Shown: positions 18,610 through 27,562 of the stretch, one piece after another | How positions within the stretch are numbered: the stretch's first letter is position 1 | How the letters are laid out: each line of letters opens with the position of its first letter | From: Puniceicoccales bacterium | GTDB lineage: Bacteria; Verrucomicrobiota; Verrucomicrobiia; Opitutales; JAIRLM01 | Assembly: GCA_031268315.1 (NCBI GenBank) | Contig: JAIRXK010000011.1 | Location: 1-50,653, forward strand | Reading direction: 5' to 3' | DNA: 50,653 bases | Made by a program: the position numbers and the translations under genes | Notes under the pieces: generated by a model | Seen by the model: the letters and a program-made list of their open reading frames with translations, nothing else | Databases searched by the model: none | Told to the model about the DNA's origin: nothing

Positions 18610-20688
18610 ATGGATTCTTCTACTATTGTCAAACAAACTGCGTCGCCTGATTCGGGTGCTAACGAGCATAACACCGCAGATACATCGTGCGGTTCTATTC
18701 ACTTGATCCTGGTTTGCGTCGGGGTGGCTGCGGCCATTGGCGGTATAATTCTTACGGCCATTGGCGCATTCCATCTAAGCATAAGTCTACCCGCTATCTC
18801 CATGGGGATCGTGGTGCTCGCCGTTGGCGTAATTCTGGTCATGCTTGCATACAACCTTTGGCCAATGCCTCTTGGGGAAAATGCAATAAGAGAAAAGATC
18901 TCCAACCAAGCTACTTTGCCGCAGCCTAGCGGAAATAATAAATCCGGCGAGAGTGCTATTCTGATGAGTCCCGCCGGACAGAATAAACCCACTGCGAATC
19001 CGTGTAACTTCGTCTTCGAGAACAAAACGATCACGCCGCCGTGCGATGCGTCTGGTGGGGATCTTTTGAGTAATGAGTTTAAGGATTATATGGATTTTGA
19101 AAAAAACGATCCGGAAGGGATAGCTAAATACTGGTCCTTTTACAGTAAGAATCAACATGAAGAAGAGATTAAGTTAGTGGAGCTTATTAATCAATATCAA
19201 TCAGGATGCGAAGAACTTCTTCGATTTAAAGGTCAGAAAATACGCTTCGATGCAGTGCTTATGGACGGTGATCCTCCTCCCGTCCTTTTAGCCATAAAAA
19301 AAGTTAATGATGCTTTTTTTGAAATTGTCGATTGTTGCCCTTGGATGAGGGTTAACGACTTAACGAAGAATTATGCACAAGGGGAACCAAGCACAACACA
19401 ATCTGATGTTCCTAATAGTTTCATCTATGGGCCTCAAATTCCTCATGGTCACCCGTTGGCGCATTTCTATAAAGGGACTTTGGATCAGTACGAAGGTGCG
19501 ATGAATGCGACGCTACCGTCGAAGCGAATGGGGAAGCTGCAAATGCTGGCATTTTGGAGCGCCGAGGCGAATAATAAGGCGCTGGCGCAAAGACATGTGA
19601 TTTATAATTTCCTTGAAGCGGTCATGGAAAAATTTGCCGCCAACAACCCTGACTTCCTCCAAGCAGTGACGGTCGCTGAACTCGAGAAGGTGAATAGGAG
19701 TGTTGTGGGAGAGGTTTCAAGTGCCAGAGCTAAAGTGAAGATACTAAAAGGACTTCCTGGGGGTCGGATCGAAGAATATTTACAGAAAAACTTCCAAAAA
19801 ACTGCTGTTACGATAACGCAGGGGTGCAATGAGGGAGGATTTGGCGATAACGGCCTCCGTGGACAGCAGGGTTTTAGTGCGCATATCCATGACTATAGCC
19901 AAGGACCAACTAGCTCTTCGCAAAATTTTGTCCTCGCCGGAATTCGATGGCATTTGTGCCATCATAAAGACAAAGACAGTGGTGCGTCTGGCGATTCAAA
20001 ATACAACTTTGATCCATCTCATTTGGGCACTGCCGTGGATGCATTTAATGCTGGCGCCACCACCAATCGAGACGACATGCCTCTCTATAAAGGTGTATCA
20101 TTCGAACTACGTGCTACTCAAGGTAAGAAGGGGGAAACGTCAAATAATAAAGCGAACAACGTATCGAAAAGAATGAGCGCAATTAATAAGCGATTTGAAA
20201 CGCAAAAGAATCAACTTAAAGTGTTGCCTAATCCCTATGTGAATAGGGATGGAGTGAGTTGCTTATATATGTGTACGTCTTCCATTCACGCTGGAGATTA
20301 TAAAGGAAGTAACGTATTCAAGCGAATGGGGGGTCAAGACCAATTTACGGATTTATGTCGAAATTATGCAAGAGAACAGTACATGGGCATTGCCCATGCG
20401 GCAAAAATACTTTGGAAAAATGAACAGGCAAAACCGCAGGAGCAGCGAAAGAGAGTCGTGGTTGTACTATCATTGCTGGGTGGTGGGGTCTACTGTAATC
20501 CGAAAAGAATGTATCCAGACATTTTTAAAGAATTCTTTGAAGAGCTTAAAGGCATAGACATTACGGTTCTTTGCAGCGCATTTGATGCTAATGCTGTTAC
20601 GACATGGAAAAATAGCCTTACCAGTGCTGGCTATGATAATAATATTGAGTGTGAAGAAATTAGGTTATCCCAATTTGATAACAGCTAA
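18610..20688 (+). CDS. Inc-anchored protein with macrodomain-like C-terminus (paralogue 2)
   Basis: 692 residues from ATG 18610 (714 if ATG 18544 is used; the extra N-terminus, MQSGGKLFFFIAI, does not look like its paralogues). No clear ribosome binding site. Bilobed hydrophobic pair at about 30-83; a linker without the 51-residue repeats; a helical domain near 200-245 with the shared KIRFDAVL...PPPVLLAI...FFEIV pattern; an extra 40-residue insertion before the tail; and a conserved tail from about 395 with ITQGCNEGGFGDNG, SQGPTSS, MCTSSIH and LSLLGGGVYCNP. The tail diverges more from the other two than they do from each other. It is 15 bases from the next gene, so the two are probably co-transcribed. 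Confidence 0.55.
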   Translation: MDSSTIVKQTASPDSGANEHNTADTSCGSIHLILVCVGVAAAIGGIILTAIGAFHLSISLPAISMGIVVLAVGVILVMLAYNLWPMPLGENAIREKISNQATLPQPSGNNKSGESAILMSPAGQNKPTANPCNFVFENKTITPPCDASGGDLLSNEFKDYMDFEKNDPEGIAKYWSFYSKNQHEEEIKLVELINQYQSGCEELLRFKGQKIRFDAVLMDGDPPPVLLAIKKVNDAFFEIVDCCPWMRVNDLTKNYAQGEPSTTQSDVPNSFIYGPQIPHGHPLAHFYKGTLDQYEGAMNATLPSKRMGKLQMLAFWSAEANNKALAQRHVIYNFLEAVMEKFAANNPDFLQAVTVAELEKVNRSVVGEVSSARAKVKILKGLPGGRIEEYLQKNFQKTAVTITQGCNEGGFGDNGLRGQQGFSAHIHDYSQGPTSSSQNFVLAGIRWHLCHHKDKDSGASGDSKYNFDPSHLGTAVDAFNAGATTNRDDMPLYKGVSFELRATQGKKGETSNNKANNVSKRMSAINKRFETQKNQLKVLPNPYVNRDGVSCLYMCTSSIHAGDYKGSNVFKRMGGQDQFTDLCRNYAREQYMGIAHAAKILWKNEQAKPQEQRKRVVVVLSLLGGGVYCNPKRMYPDIFKEFFEELKGIDITVLCSAFDANAVTTWKNSLTSAGYDNNIECEEIRLSQFDNS

Positions 20689-20702
20689 AATGGTTCGATG
20701 AA

Positions 20703-22493
20703 ATGACCACCAATGCAGTAGGCGGTAGCGATGTGCCAGGCAGTAAATCATCGAAAATGGAGGTGGCCGCACTAAAAAGGCGCAGTGATTTCCTCCACGT
20801 AATCACGCTTAGCGGTGGGATTTTGCTGGCCGGAGCCGGGGGAATCCTCGCCACCGTCGGGACATTTTGCATGACTCCGGCCATGCCATTTATCATTGGA
20901 GGAGCAGTGGCAGCGGTCCTTGGCCTCGGTCTATGCGCCATCGCCTATGCAGTTAAGTGTGCATCTGTCCCTCCTCGGGGTACCGGACAGCTGAGCAGCC
21001 AAGCAAAGCCCATAGTGGAGACGGACAATGACAAAAATGACGCAGTAAGCGAGGCGCAAACTTGTTTCAATGAGCTCATAGCGGCCCATGATCACACCTG
21101 CCTGCAGGGATTAATGCCGCCCGGAACGGAGACGAGCGCCCTATGGAGCAATTACATCAATGCCTGTAAAAAATTGACTTCTCTCACCGGCGAAAAGATT
21201 CGCTTTGATGCACTTTTGGATCCTGACAAACCACCAAATGTCCTCAAATGCATACGCGACCTCACCAATAGCCTTTTTGAGATCATTGAAAAAATGGATA
21301 GTTCCCTCACAGGCGCCGTGAAGTTCAAATCGCGGAAGCGGAGTGCTGATAAATTGGAACCGGAAAACACGCTGAAATTTCGCCATTTGGCATCGCCTGG
21401 AAATCCATTATTTGGAAAACAAACTCAAAATGAAGTGGATCCAAGGAAACTTACCGATGAGCCGCACGCGGTCTATTCCATATTGCACTGCGCAGTGCAG
21501 ATCTTCGTTGCAAATAATAGAGAATTCCTCCAGCCAGAATCGCTGAATGACCTTCCAAAGGTAGAAATCAACGAGGAAGTTCTTCCCCAAGTGCAGCCCA
21601 CCATTGAAATTGTTGAGGGGGTCAATGCGAACAAAAACGATCAGTTTATTAGTGAACACTTTGAGGCCGCCGAATGGAAAGATATGTGCTGTCTTGGCCA
21701 GGGCGCCAATGAAATTTTTTGGGGCGATGCGGGCCACGCGGGAAAAAAAGATTTCCGTAAATTACTCTACGACCTAACCCAGGGACCGAGCAGCGCGTTA
21801 GCGAAAAATAATTTTATCATAAGCTTCATCCGATGGCATGGGCGCAATGGCGGCCATTTGCGGTCTGCCCTTTGGAAATATGAAAATAAGCCAAAATTTT
21901 CACAGATAGATTTCGATGCAAGTGACGTTACCTATAGAATATATAGGAAGGAAGATGATTACATGAAAACGGAGAATCAGGTGGGCGAATTCCTCCAGAT
22001 GTTAGATGAAGAACCAGAAAAACTTTCAGTTCTATTCAATGTTTATCTCGACCAGTCGGACCGAATGCACGCATACGTCTGCACGTCGGCCATTCACTGC
22101 GGTGTCAGCGAAAGAGGAACAGAAAAGAGCAAAGCGGACGAACAAATTAGAAAAAATCAGGAATTGGCGGGAAAATTGTGTGAAAATTTTTCCCTAATTC
22201 AGTACCGGTTGCTTGCCGAATCGGCAAAATTACTTTGGAAAAAATATAAATCGCTGGGCATAAATAAAAAAATTGTGCTCATGCTCACGCCGATAGGAAT
22301 CGGCGCCTACGCAAATCCGCAGGAAGCTTCCCAGGGCATCGTGGCCGAATTAATTAAAACTCTTCAAAATACCGATGTCCATGTCGTCTTGAATGGATAT
22401 AGGGATAGCGACGTTAGCATTTGGGAAAAGAATTTCGAGAAAATGGGGAGCGACATTCCGCCGGTGCAGCAGGCGAGTGCGGAATGTCAATAG
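20703..22493 (+). CDS. Inc-anchored protein with macrodomain-like C-terminus (paralogue 3)
   Basis: 596 residues, the shortest of the three. Polar N-terminus; bilobed hydrophobic pair at about 30-82; short linker; shared helical domain near 150-200 (KIRFDALL...PPNVLKCI...LFEII); conserved tail from about 325 to the end, with LGQGANEIFWGDAG, TQGPSSA, VCTSAIH and LTPIGIGAYANPQE. The last motif looks most like the G-x-G-x-(Y/F)-x-N-P loop of PARG/DUF2263-type macrodomains. No signal peptide precedes the anchor, which fits T3SS export rather than Sec. It is convergent with the CdsZ-like gene. Confidence 0.55.
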   Translation: MTTNAVGGSDVPGSKSSKMEVAALKRRSDFLHVITLSGGILLAGAGGILATVGTFCMTPAMPFIIGGAVAAVLGLGLCAIAYAVKCASVPPRGTGQLSSQAKPIVETDNDKNDAVSEAQTCFNELIAAHDHTCLQGLMPPGTETSALWSNYINACKKLTSLTGEKIRFDALLDPDKPPNVLKCIRDLTNSLFEIIEKMDSSLTGAVKFKSRKRSADKLEPENTLKFRHLASPGNPLFGKQTQNEVDPRKLTDEPHAVYSILHCAVQIFVANNREFLQPESLNDLPKVEINEEVLPQVQPTIEIVEGVNANKNDQFISEHFEAAEWKDMCCLGQGANEIFWGDAGHAGKKDFRKLLYDLTQGPSSALAKNNFIISFIRWHGRNGGHLRSALWKYENKPKFSQIDFDASDVTYRIYRKEDDYMKTENQVGEFLQMLDEEPEKLSVLFNVYLDQSDRMHAYVCTSAIHCGVSERGTEKSKADEQIRKNQELAGKLCENFSLIQYRLLAESAKLLWKKYKSLGINKKIVLMLTPIGIGAYANPQEASQGIVAELIKTLQNTDVHVVLNGYRDSDVSIWEKNFEKMGSDIPPVQQASAECQ

Positions 22494-22501
22494 GAAGTAT
22501 G

Positions 22502-22515
22502 GCCGCTGCAGCGGC
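22502..22515. other. Perfect 14-base palindrome between convergent genes
   Basis: GCCGCTGCAGCGGC lies just after the stop of the 20703 gene and 17 bases before the stop of the minus-strand gene. A hairpin here could limit read-through in both directions, but no T-run follows on either side. Confidence 0.3.
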
Positions 22516-22531
22516 TACGGGGTCGAGTGAT

Positions 22532-23254
22532 TCACTCTTCACTGCCATTGCAATAGAGAATGCGGTGACAAAAATCGCAGGCAATTAATTCGTCGTTTTC
22601 AATGGAGGCGGCCGGATTGAGCTCCGTGGGCAATCGCATGCGGCAGCCGCCGCAGATGAATCCATCCCTTAGGCCAACCATGAAGGGCGGATGGGCGATG
22701 GAGTGCCTGAGCCGCAAATAATTTTCAAAAAATTTTACCGGAATGTGCGATTGGATGCCCTGCATTTTTTCTCCAATGTCGGCCAAGTTGCCCCTGGCCG
22801 TGTCCAGTTGCTCCCGCATTTGCTTTGCAAGACTTTCTCCGTCCATCGCCGCCAGCAATTCTCTTTCCTGGTCGATGTCGCGGCCAATGGTTTCCATTTC
22901 TTCGATGATGCGCAATTGCGACTCCTCCTCGCCCTTAATTTTACTGAGAGTGTCTTCCAGCTGCTTGGACAGCAGTGACCATTGCAGCATTTTTCCGGAA
23001 GAATCCACCTTTTCCCGCAGAGTACTGGCCCTAGATATGGCCGATTTCAGCGCCCTTTCACTGGCCTTCCATGCTTCATTTTGCTCCTGCAGCTGCCCTT
23101 CCATGGAGGCAATTTTTTTCGCACTTTCCCCGCGGCCGATGGCCGTATTTTTTGCTTTTTTTTCAATTTCACGCACCGATTGATGCACGGCAAGGAGACG
23201 CTGATCGTAGGAGTGATACAGCAGCAATTGCTTCAGGTCTTCAGCGGTAGCCAT
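22532..23254 (-). CDS. Zinc-ribbon coiled-coil protein, CdsZ/CT398-like (DUF164 family)
   Basis: 240 residues from the minus-strand ATG at 23254 (MATAEDLKQLL); the open frame runs further back to 23344 but that part is not family-like. Residues 1-175 form a long coiled-coil hairpin; residues about 190-235 form a C4 zinc ribbon (CGGC ... CDFC) flanked by RMRLPTEL and HRILY. This is the layout of chlamydial CT398/CdsZ, which has been tied to type III secretion and to sigma54; members also occur widely with unknown roles. Here it stands alone, divergent from rplY and convergent with the 20703 gene, not inside the T3SS block. Confidence 0.75.
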   Translation of the reverse strand: MATAEDLKQLLLYHSYDQRLLAVHQSVREIEKKAKNTAIGRGESAKKIASMEGQLQEQNEAWKASERALKSAISRASTLREKVDSSGKMLQWSLLSKQLEDTLSKIKGEEESQLRIIEEMETIGRDIDQERELLAAMDGESLAKQMREQLDTARGNLADIGEKMQGIQSHIPVKFFENYLRLRHSIAHPPFMVGLRDGFICGGCRMRLPTELNPAASIENDELIACDFCHRILYCNGSEE

Positions 23255-23374
23255 TGTGCACATCTGAATGAAAATTCGAAAAATGCAAGGCAAATATGCC
23301 GCCTCGCGAAAATGGCAGCGGCCAATGGAATTTATTTTTTTCACAAAGACAAAAATTTATCTCCTTCCCCGGGC

Positions 23375-23403
23375 TTGACAGCCCCACGAAAAGCCTCTAC
23401 AAG
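23375..23403 (+). promoter_or_regulatory. Sigma70-type promoter of the rplY operon
   Basis: TTGACA at 23375-23380, a 17-base spacer, and TACAAG at 23398-23403, followed by a leader of about 45 bases and a purine-rich AAAGGAAAGG before ATG 23457. It would drive rplY and probably the run of translation and replication genes after it. Confidence 0.5.
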
Positions 23404-23456
23404 GCTATCTAATAGCTATCTTAGCTCTTAACCAACGTGCAAAGGAAAGGAAAAAA

Positions 23457-24119
23457 ATGAAACAGCTGGCTCTAGTGGCAAAGAAACGGTGCCTAACGGG
23501 AAGCGGAGATGCCCGCAGGCGGCGGAAGGAGGGATGGATCCCCGGGATTATTTACGGTGACTCTGGAAGTCTCCCAATCCTATTTGGCGCAAAAGATTTG
23601 CGCGTGGCACTGAAGCAAATGTCGGGGAGCGCCGCCATCGTTTCCATTGCCATCGATGGATATGAGTCGCGCTCGGCCATTCTGGCAGAATTTCAAAAAA
23701 ATCCATTGACCGATGAGATATTGCACGTGGATTTTCACGAGGTTTCGCTGACTAAGAAAATGCTCGTTCACATCCCCATTCGACTGACGGGAGTGAATGA
23801 GTGCATTGGCGCCCGCGAAGAAGGAGGAGTATTTGAATGTGTTACTCATACTCTGAGTATCCGTTGCGTGGCAAGGGATATGCCGTCGGAATATGTGGTT
23901 GACGTTTCCGGCCTTCGCCTGGGACAGACGATTCATATCAAAGATTTGGAAAAGCTCGATCGCGTCGAATTCGTCGATCCGGCCGACCAGGTCATCGCTG
24001 CCTGCATAGAGGCAACGGAGGAGGACGCAGGGAAGGAAGAGGGCGAAGAGGCATCGGAAAAAGATGAATCCATCGAGGCCACTGCAGGTGCCGCTCCCGG
24101 TAAAACTTTCGACAAATAA
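23457..24119 (+). CDS. rplY: 50S ribosomal protein L25 / general stress protein Ctc
   Basis: Binds 5S rRNA in the large subunit. 220 residues, the long CTC form with an N-terminal L25 domain (residues 1-95; RRRKEGWIPGIIYG, then LHVDFHEVS) and the C-terminal TL5/CTC beta domain (about 100-190), then an acidic Glu/Lys-rich tail. It heads the rplY-pth-rpsF-ssb-rplI-dnaB cluster. Chlamydiae share the ctc-pth-rpsF beginning. Confidence 0.92.
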   Translation: MKQLALVAKKRCLTGSGDARRRRKEGWIPGIIYGDSGSLPILFGAKDLRVALKQMSGSAAIVSIAIDGYESRSAILAEFQKNPLTDEILHVDFHEVSLTKKMLVHIPIRLTGVNECIGAREEGGVFECVTHTLSIRCVARDMPSEYVVDVSGLRLGQTIHIKDLEKLDRVEFVDPADQVIAACIEATEEDAGKEEGEEASEKDESIEATAGAAPGKTFDK

Positions 24120-24183
24120 TGGTTGTGATTTTTAAAAAATCCGGTTAACCCTGGGCCAGATGGAGGGTGGTAGTAAGATATCA

Positions 24184-24723
24184 ATGCTTGTGGTTGGCCT
24201 GGGAAATCCGGGAGGTTGCTATATTCATTCGCGGCACAACCTTGGTCAGTTTCTGCTGGACAATTTTGCACGTAATGAAGGATTGAAGTGGGTCAATAAT
24301 AAGAAATTGAATGCCAATCTGGCACGGGGATCCTGCAATGGCGTGCACTACATTCTTGCCTGCCCTATCTCTTTCATTAACCAATCCGGCTATCCAGTAT
24401 CGCGAATTGCCAGCTATTTTCACATTGAAAATTCCCGCATTGTCATTGTCTACGATGAACTCAATTTGCCACTCGGCGAGGTAAAAATTACCACCCGCAT
24501 GGGCGATGGGGGGCACAATGGCATGGCAGATGTGTGCAGCAAGCTTGGCGAGTGCATTCGGTTCCGCGTGGGCATTGGACCTAAGGAGAACAAGGAAATG
24601 GACCTCAAAGACTACGTTTTGTCCCGATTTTCCGACGAAGAGCAGGCGGCAATTTTCTATGCAACGGGGACAATTTTCAACAAATTGAAAAATATTATTG
24701 CCAATCCGCCCACCTTCGATTGA
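24184..24723 (+). CDS. pth: Peptidyl-tRNA hydrolase
   Basis: Frees tRNA from peptidyl-tRNA that dropped off the ribosome. 179 residues from ATG 24184 (MLVVGLGNPGG); the frame is open from ATG 24160, but the family starts directly with the first beta strand. Visible active-site elements: GLGNPG, RHNLGQ with the catalytic His, INQSG, the VYDELNLPLG Asp and GGHNGM. Its TGA is 48 bases before the S6 start. Confidence 0.94.
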   Translation: MLVVGLGNPGGCYIHSRHNLGQFLLDNFARNEGLKWVNNKKLNANLARGSCNGVHYILACPISFINQSGYPVSRIASYFHIENSRIVIVYDELNLPLGEVKITTRMGDGGHNGMADVCSKLGECIRFRVGIGPKENKEMDLKDYVLSRFSDEEQAAIFYATGTIFNKLKNIIANPPTFD

Positions 24724-24770
24724 AAGTCACCACAATGGGTTTGTCCATTATAGTAGGAAAGGCGAGGAAT

Positions 24771-25058
24771 ATGCAGAATAAGTACAAGATTACGTTGATT
24801 TTACAAAACAATGAGCAAAAGGAATCCGCGGAGGATGTGATCGATCGCATCGCGGGATGCATGGCTTCGCTCGGCGGGACCGTGGAAAATAAAAAGAATT
24901 TCGGGGTGCGCGAGTTCGAGCGCTGTGTAAACCGCAATTTTCGCTCGGGTACATATGCGCAGTATGTGGTATCCGCAGGGAAAGACTTCAATGCGGCGCT
25001 GTGCAGTCGGCTGCGCCTTGACAAAACGGTAAATCGTGTTCTCGTTGAAAGGATATAG
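24771..25058 (+). CDS. rpsF: 30S ribosomal protein S6
   Basis: Small-subunit protein. 95 residues from ATG 24771 (MQNKYKITLIL), which follows a GCGAGG; an open frame from TTG 24720 adds a non-family N-terminus. The ferredoxin-like fold is readable: strand KYKITLIL, helix SAEDVIDRIAGCMASLG, strand TVENKKNFGVREF, then YAQYVVSAG and a final strand LDKTVNRVLVERI. ssb follows after 5 bases. The rpsR usually found here in other bacteria is absent. Confidence 0.85.
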   Translation: MQNKYKITLILQNNEQKESAEDVIDRIAGCMASLGGTVENKKNFGVREFERCVNRNFRSGTYAQYVVSAGKDFNAALCSRLRLDKTVNRVLVERI

Positions 25059-25063
25059 GGAAA

Positions 25064-25546
25064 ATGGTTTTTTTTAATAAGGTTATATTGGCAGGAAATT
25101 TAACCCGCGATCCTGAATCGCGCGTGATTCCCAATGGCACACCCGTTTGCCGATTTACCCTTGCGGTGAGCCGACAATTCAAAAATGCGGATGGGTCTTC
25201 CCGGGAAGACGTGGTCTTCATCGATGTGGATAGCTTTGGACGTCAGGCGGATACAATTTCACGGTTTATGACGAAGGGCAAGCCCATTCTGGTGGAGGGT
25301 CGACTCAAATTGGACCAGTGGGAAACGCCCAATGGGGAAAAGCGCAGCAAGATACTCGTCATGTTGGAAAATTTTCAGTTCCTCAGCAGCCCACCTCCAG
25401 GAAAGGGCGGGGAAGGGGGACCTCCCAGTAATTTCCAGCAGGAGAATAATCGACGCAATCAGAGGCCGGCGGGAGGCCGCGGTCCGCGCTATGGCCAGGA
25501 TGATGAGATAGACAAGGACATGGATGACGAGGACATCCTCTACTAG
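25064..25546 (+). CDS. ssb: Single-stranded DNA-binding protein
   Basis: Coats single-stranded DNA in replication and repair. 160 residues. The OB-fold spans 1-108 (NKVILAGNLTRDPE, FTLAVSR, GKPILVEGRLKLDQW); then a Gly/Pro/Asn-rich disordered linker and an acidic tip DMDDEDILY. The tip departs from the usual DDDIPF but keeps the acidic-hydrophobic character used to dock partners. It sits between rpsF and rplI. Confidence 0.95.
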   Translation: MVFFNKVILAGNLTRDPESRVIPNGTPVCRFTLAVSRQFKNADGSSREDVVFIDVDSFGRQADTISRFMTKGKPILVEGRLKLDQWETPNGEKRSKILVMLENFQFLSSPPPGKGGEGGPPSNFQQENNRRNQRPAGGRGPRYGQDDEIDKDMDDEDILY

Positions 25547-25563
25547 GAAAGGATGATAATACT

Positions 25564-26037
25564 ATGGCAACACAGAAGATTTTACTACTGAAGCCCATTC
25601 CAAAATTGGGAAAAGAGGGCGAATGCGTGCGCGTGCGAGCGGGATATGCGCGGAATTTTCTAACGGTCTACGGATGGGCAATTCCCGTCGATCGGGCCAA
25701 TGAAAATCGCATCAAATCCCTCCTGCGCAAGCGGGAGGAGCGGGAAGCGAAGGAAAAAGATGCGGCGGTTGCACTTGCGCAGCGCATCGGCGAATTGCGC
25801 ATTGCGGTGGCCGTGCATACGGGGGAAAAGGGTAAGCTATTCGGATCTGTCACGGCAAAGGAAATACTCGCTGCCCTAGCCGACCAAGGCATAGCTATCG
25901 AAAAAGATGCCCTAGGCCTGGCGCATCCCATCAAGGAGTTGGGACAGCATTGCATCGATGTGAAATTGCACAGTGACGTCATTGCGAAGCTGGCCGTCGA
26001 AGTGGTCTCGGAAAATCCAGTCGTTGGATTAAAGTAA
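25564..26037 (+). CDS. rplI: 50S ribosomal protein L9
   Basis: Binds 23S rRNA and projects from the L1 side of the large subunit. 157 residues. N-terminal domain about 1-50 with KLGKEGECVRVRAGYARNFL (family signature); connecting helix about 45-75; C-terminal domain with LFGSVTAKEI. AGGAAAGGATG lies upstream of the ATG. 17 bases after ssb. Confidence 0.95.
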   Translation: MATQKILLLKPIPKLGKEGECVRVRAGYARNFLTVYGWAIPVDRANENRIKSLLRKREEREAKEKDAAVALAQRIGELRIAVAVHTGEKGKLFGSVTAKEILAALADQGIAIEKDALGLAHPIKELGQHCIDVKLHSDVIAKLAVEVVSENPVVGLK

Positions 26038-26062
26038 GTTTTCTCCTATCCATTGGCACGCC

Positions 26063-27562
26063 ATGCCCGAATCCATGCGCAAAAAGAGTAGTGGAAGTAG
26101 GACGCCGCCCTACGATGAGGCGATGGAGCAGGCCCTCATTGGGTGCTGTGTGCTTGAGGGCGGACAGGAAAGCATTGCAATTTGCCTGCAAAATCGTGTC
26201 AGTTCGGACTCCTTCTATTGCCCGGCGCATCGAATTATTTTCGATGAAATACTTTCCATTTACAAAGAAGGAAAACCTCTCAATGAGCTCATCCTTGGGG
26301 AGCGGCTGGGAACCAAGGGGAAATTGGATTCTGCCGGTGGACTATCGGGACTATCCCGCATCTGCGATCGCATTGACAATTACATTCACCTTTCCTACTA
26401 TGTGGAGAGGATTCGCGGCTACGAATTAGTTCGCCGGCTCATCGATGTTGCCAGGGGTATCGTGGAGCGTGCCTATGAGTCAACCATTGAAATCTCCCAG
26501 TTCCTAAGTGAGGCGGAGGAGCAAATTTATGCGGTGAGCCGCGATGTGGTGCAGCAAACGGCCAACCACATTAAGCCTTCCATCGAAAAGGCAGTGACCA
26601 ACATCGAAATCGCCCGGCAGAGAAAGGGGCAAATCACAGGAATTAGCTCCGGCTTCGTGGATTTGGACAAATTGACGTCCGGATTTCACGAGATGGAGGT
26701 AATCATTGTCGCCGCAAGACCGTCCATGGGAAAGACTAGTCTTGCCCTCAACATGGCAGAAAGTGCCATTTTGCCGAAGGGAAAGCAGCGGCCGGTTCCC
26801 ACGCTTTTCTTTAGTCTCGAGATGAGCGCAGACCAATTGTCCATGAGGCTCCTCTGCAGTCGCGCGGGAATTAACCTTTCCAGTTTGCGAGATGGCTACA
26901 TACCAAGCGGATTGGATAAGAAGTTATCCGCTGTGGCTCAGGAATTTTGCAATGCGCCACTCTGGATCGACGAATCATCCAGCCTTAACATACTGGAAAT
27001 GCGAGCCAGGGCCAGGCGCATGCACGGGCAACACAGGCTGGGGATGATCATTATCGACTACTTGCAGCTCATTTCTGGCACCGACAATCGCATATCGCGG
27101 GAGCAGCAGGTCTCGGAAATATCCCGGGGAGTTAAGGCCATGGCAAAGGAACTGCGGGTCCCCGTCGTTCTTCTAAGTCAACTCAACCGTGAGTCGGAGA
27201 GGGAAAAGCGGCAGCCGCGGCTTTCTGACCTGCGGGAATCGGGATCAATTGAGCAGGATGCGGATGTGGTTCTTCTGCTCGCCAAGCCGACGGACTACGA
27301 CGACGATGCGGAAATGCAGGTTGACGGTGAGCGGGAGGATGCGCAGGAACATGCGGCCACGGAGGGTGTCGACTCCAGTGGGAAAAAGCGGGGCAAGCCG
27401 TCGGATGACCAGCGATTGGAAGTGCGCAGTGGTAATTCCATGGTTTTGCGTGAATTGATCATAGCAAAGCAGCGCAATGGGCCCGTTGGAATTGTTCCGT
27501 TAATGTTTGACAGGGCACTAACAAAATTTCAGAACTGCGACTATCGGGGGTACTATGCGTAA
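26063..27562 (+). CDS. dnaB: Replicative DNA helicase DnaB with an acidic insertion
   Basis: Hexameric helicase that opens the fork. 499 residues. N-terminal primase-interaction domain about 10-120 (PPYDEAMEQALIGCCVL); RecA-like motor from about 190 with Walker A ARPSMGKTS, Walker B MIIIDYLQLI, SQLNRESEREKRQP and GSIEQDADVVLLL. Between that last motif and the final IIAKQRNGPVG strand there is a polar, acidic insertion of about 45 residues (about 410-455, DYDDDAEMQVDGERED...) where E. coli DnaB has a short loop. The stop overlaps the bamA start by 8 bases, so the genes are coupled. Confidence 0.94.
   Translation: MPESMRKKSSGSRTPPYDEAMEQALIGCCVLEGGQESIAICLQNRVSSDSFYCPAHRIIFDEILSIYKEGKPLNELILGERLGTKGKLDSAGGLSGLSRICDRIDNYIHLSYYVERIRGYELVRRLIDVARGIVERAYESTIEISQFLSEAEEQIYAVSRDVVQQTANHIKPSIEKAVTNIEIARQRKGQITGISSGFVDLDKLTSGFHEMEVIIVAARPSMGKTSLALNMAESAILPKGKQRPVPTLFFSLEMSADQLSMRLLCSRAGINLSSLRDGYIPSGLDKKLSAVAQEFCNAPLWIDESSSLNILEMRARARRMHGQHRLGMIIIDYLQLISGTDNRISREQQVSEISRGVKAMAKELRVPVVLLSQLNRESEREKRQPRLSDLRESGSIEQDADVVLLLAKPTDYDDDAEMQVDGEREDAQEHAATEGVDSSGKKRGKPSDDQRLEVRSGNSMVLRELIIAKQRNGPVGIVPLMFDRALTKFQNCDYRGYYA

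Noticed and set aside
25059..25563. Missing rpsR between rpsF and rplI as a sign of gene loss
   Set aside because: ssb in this position is an ordinary arrangement in part of the PVC group; rpsR can lie elsewhere, and the window cannot tell.
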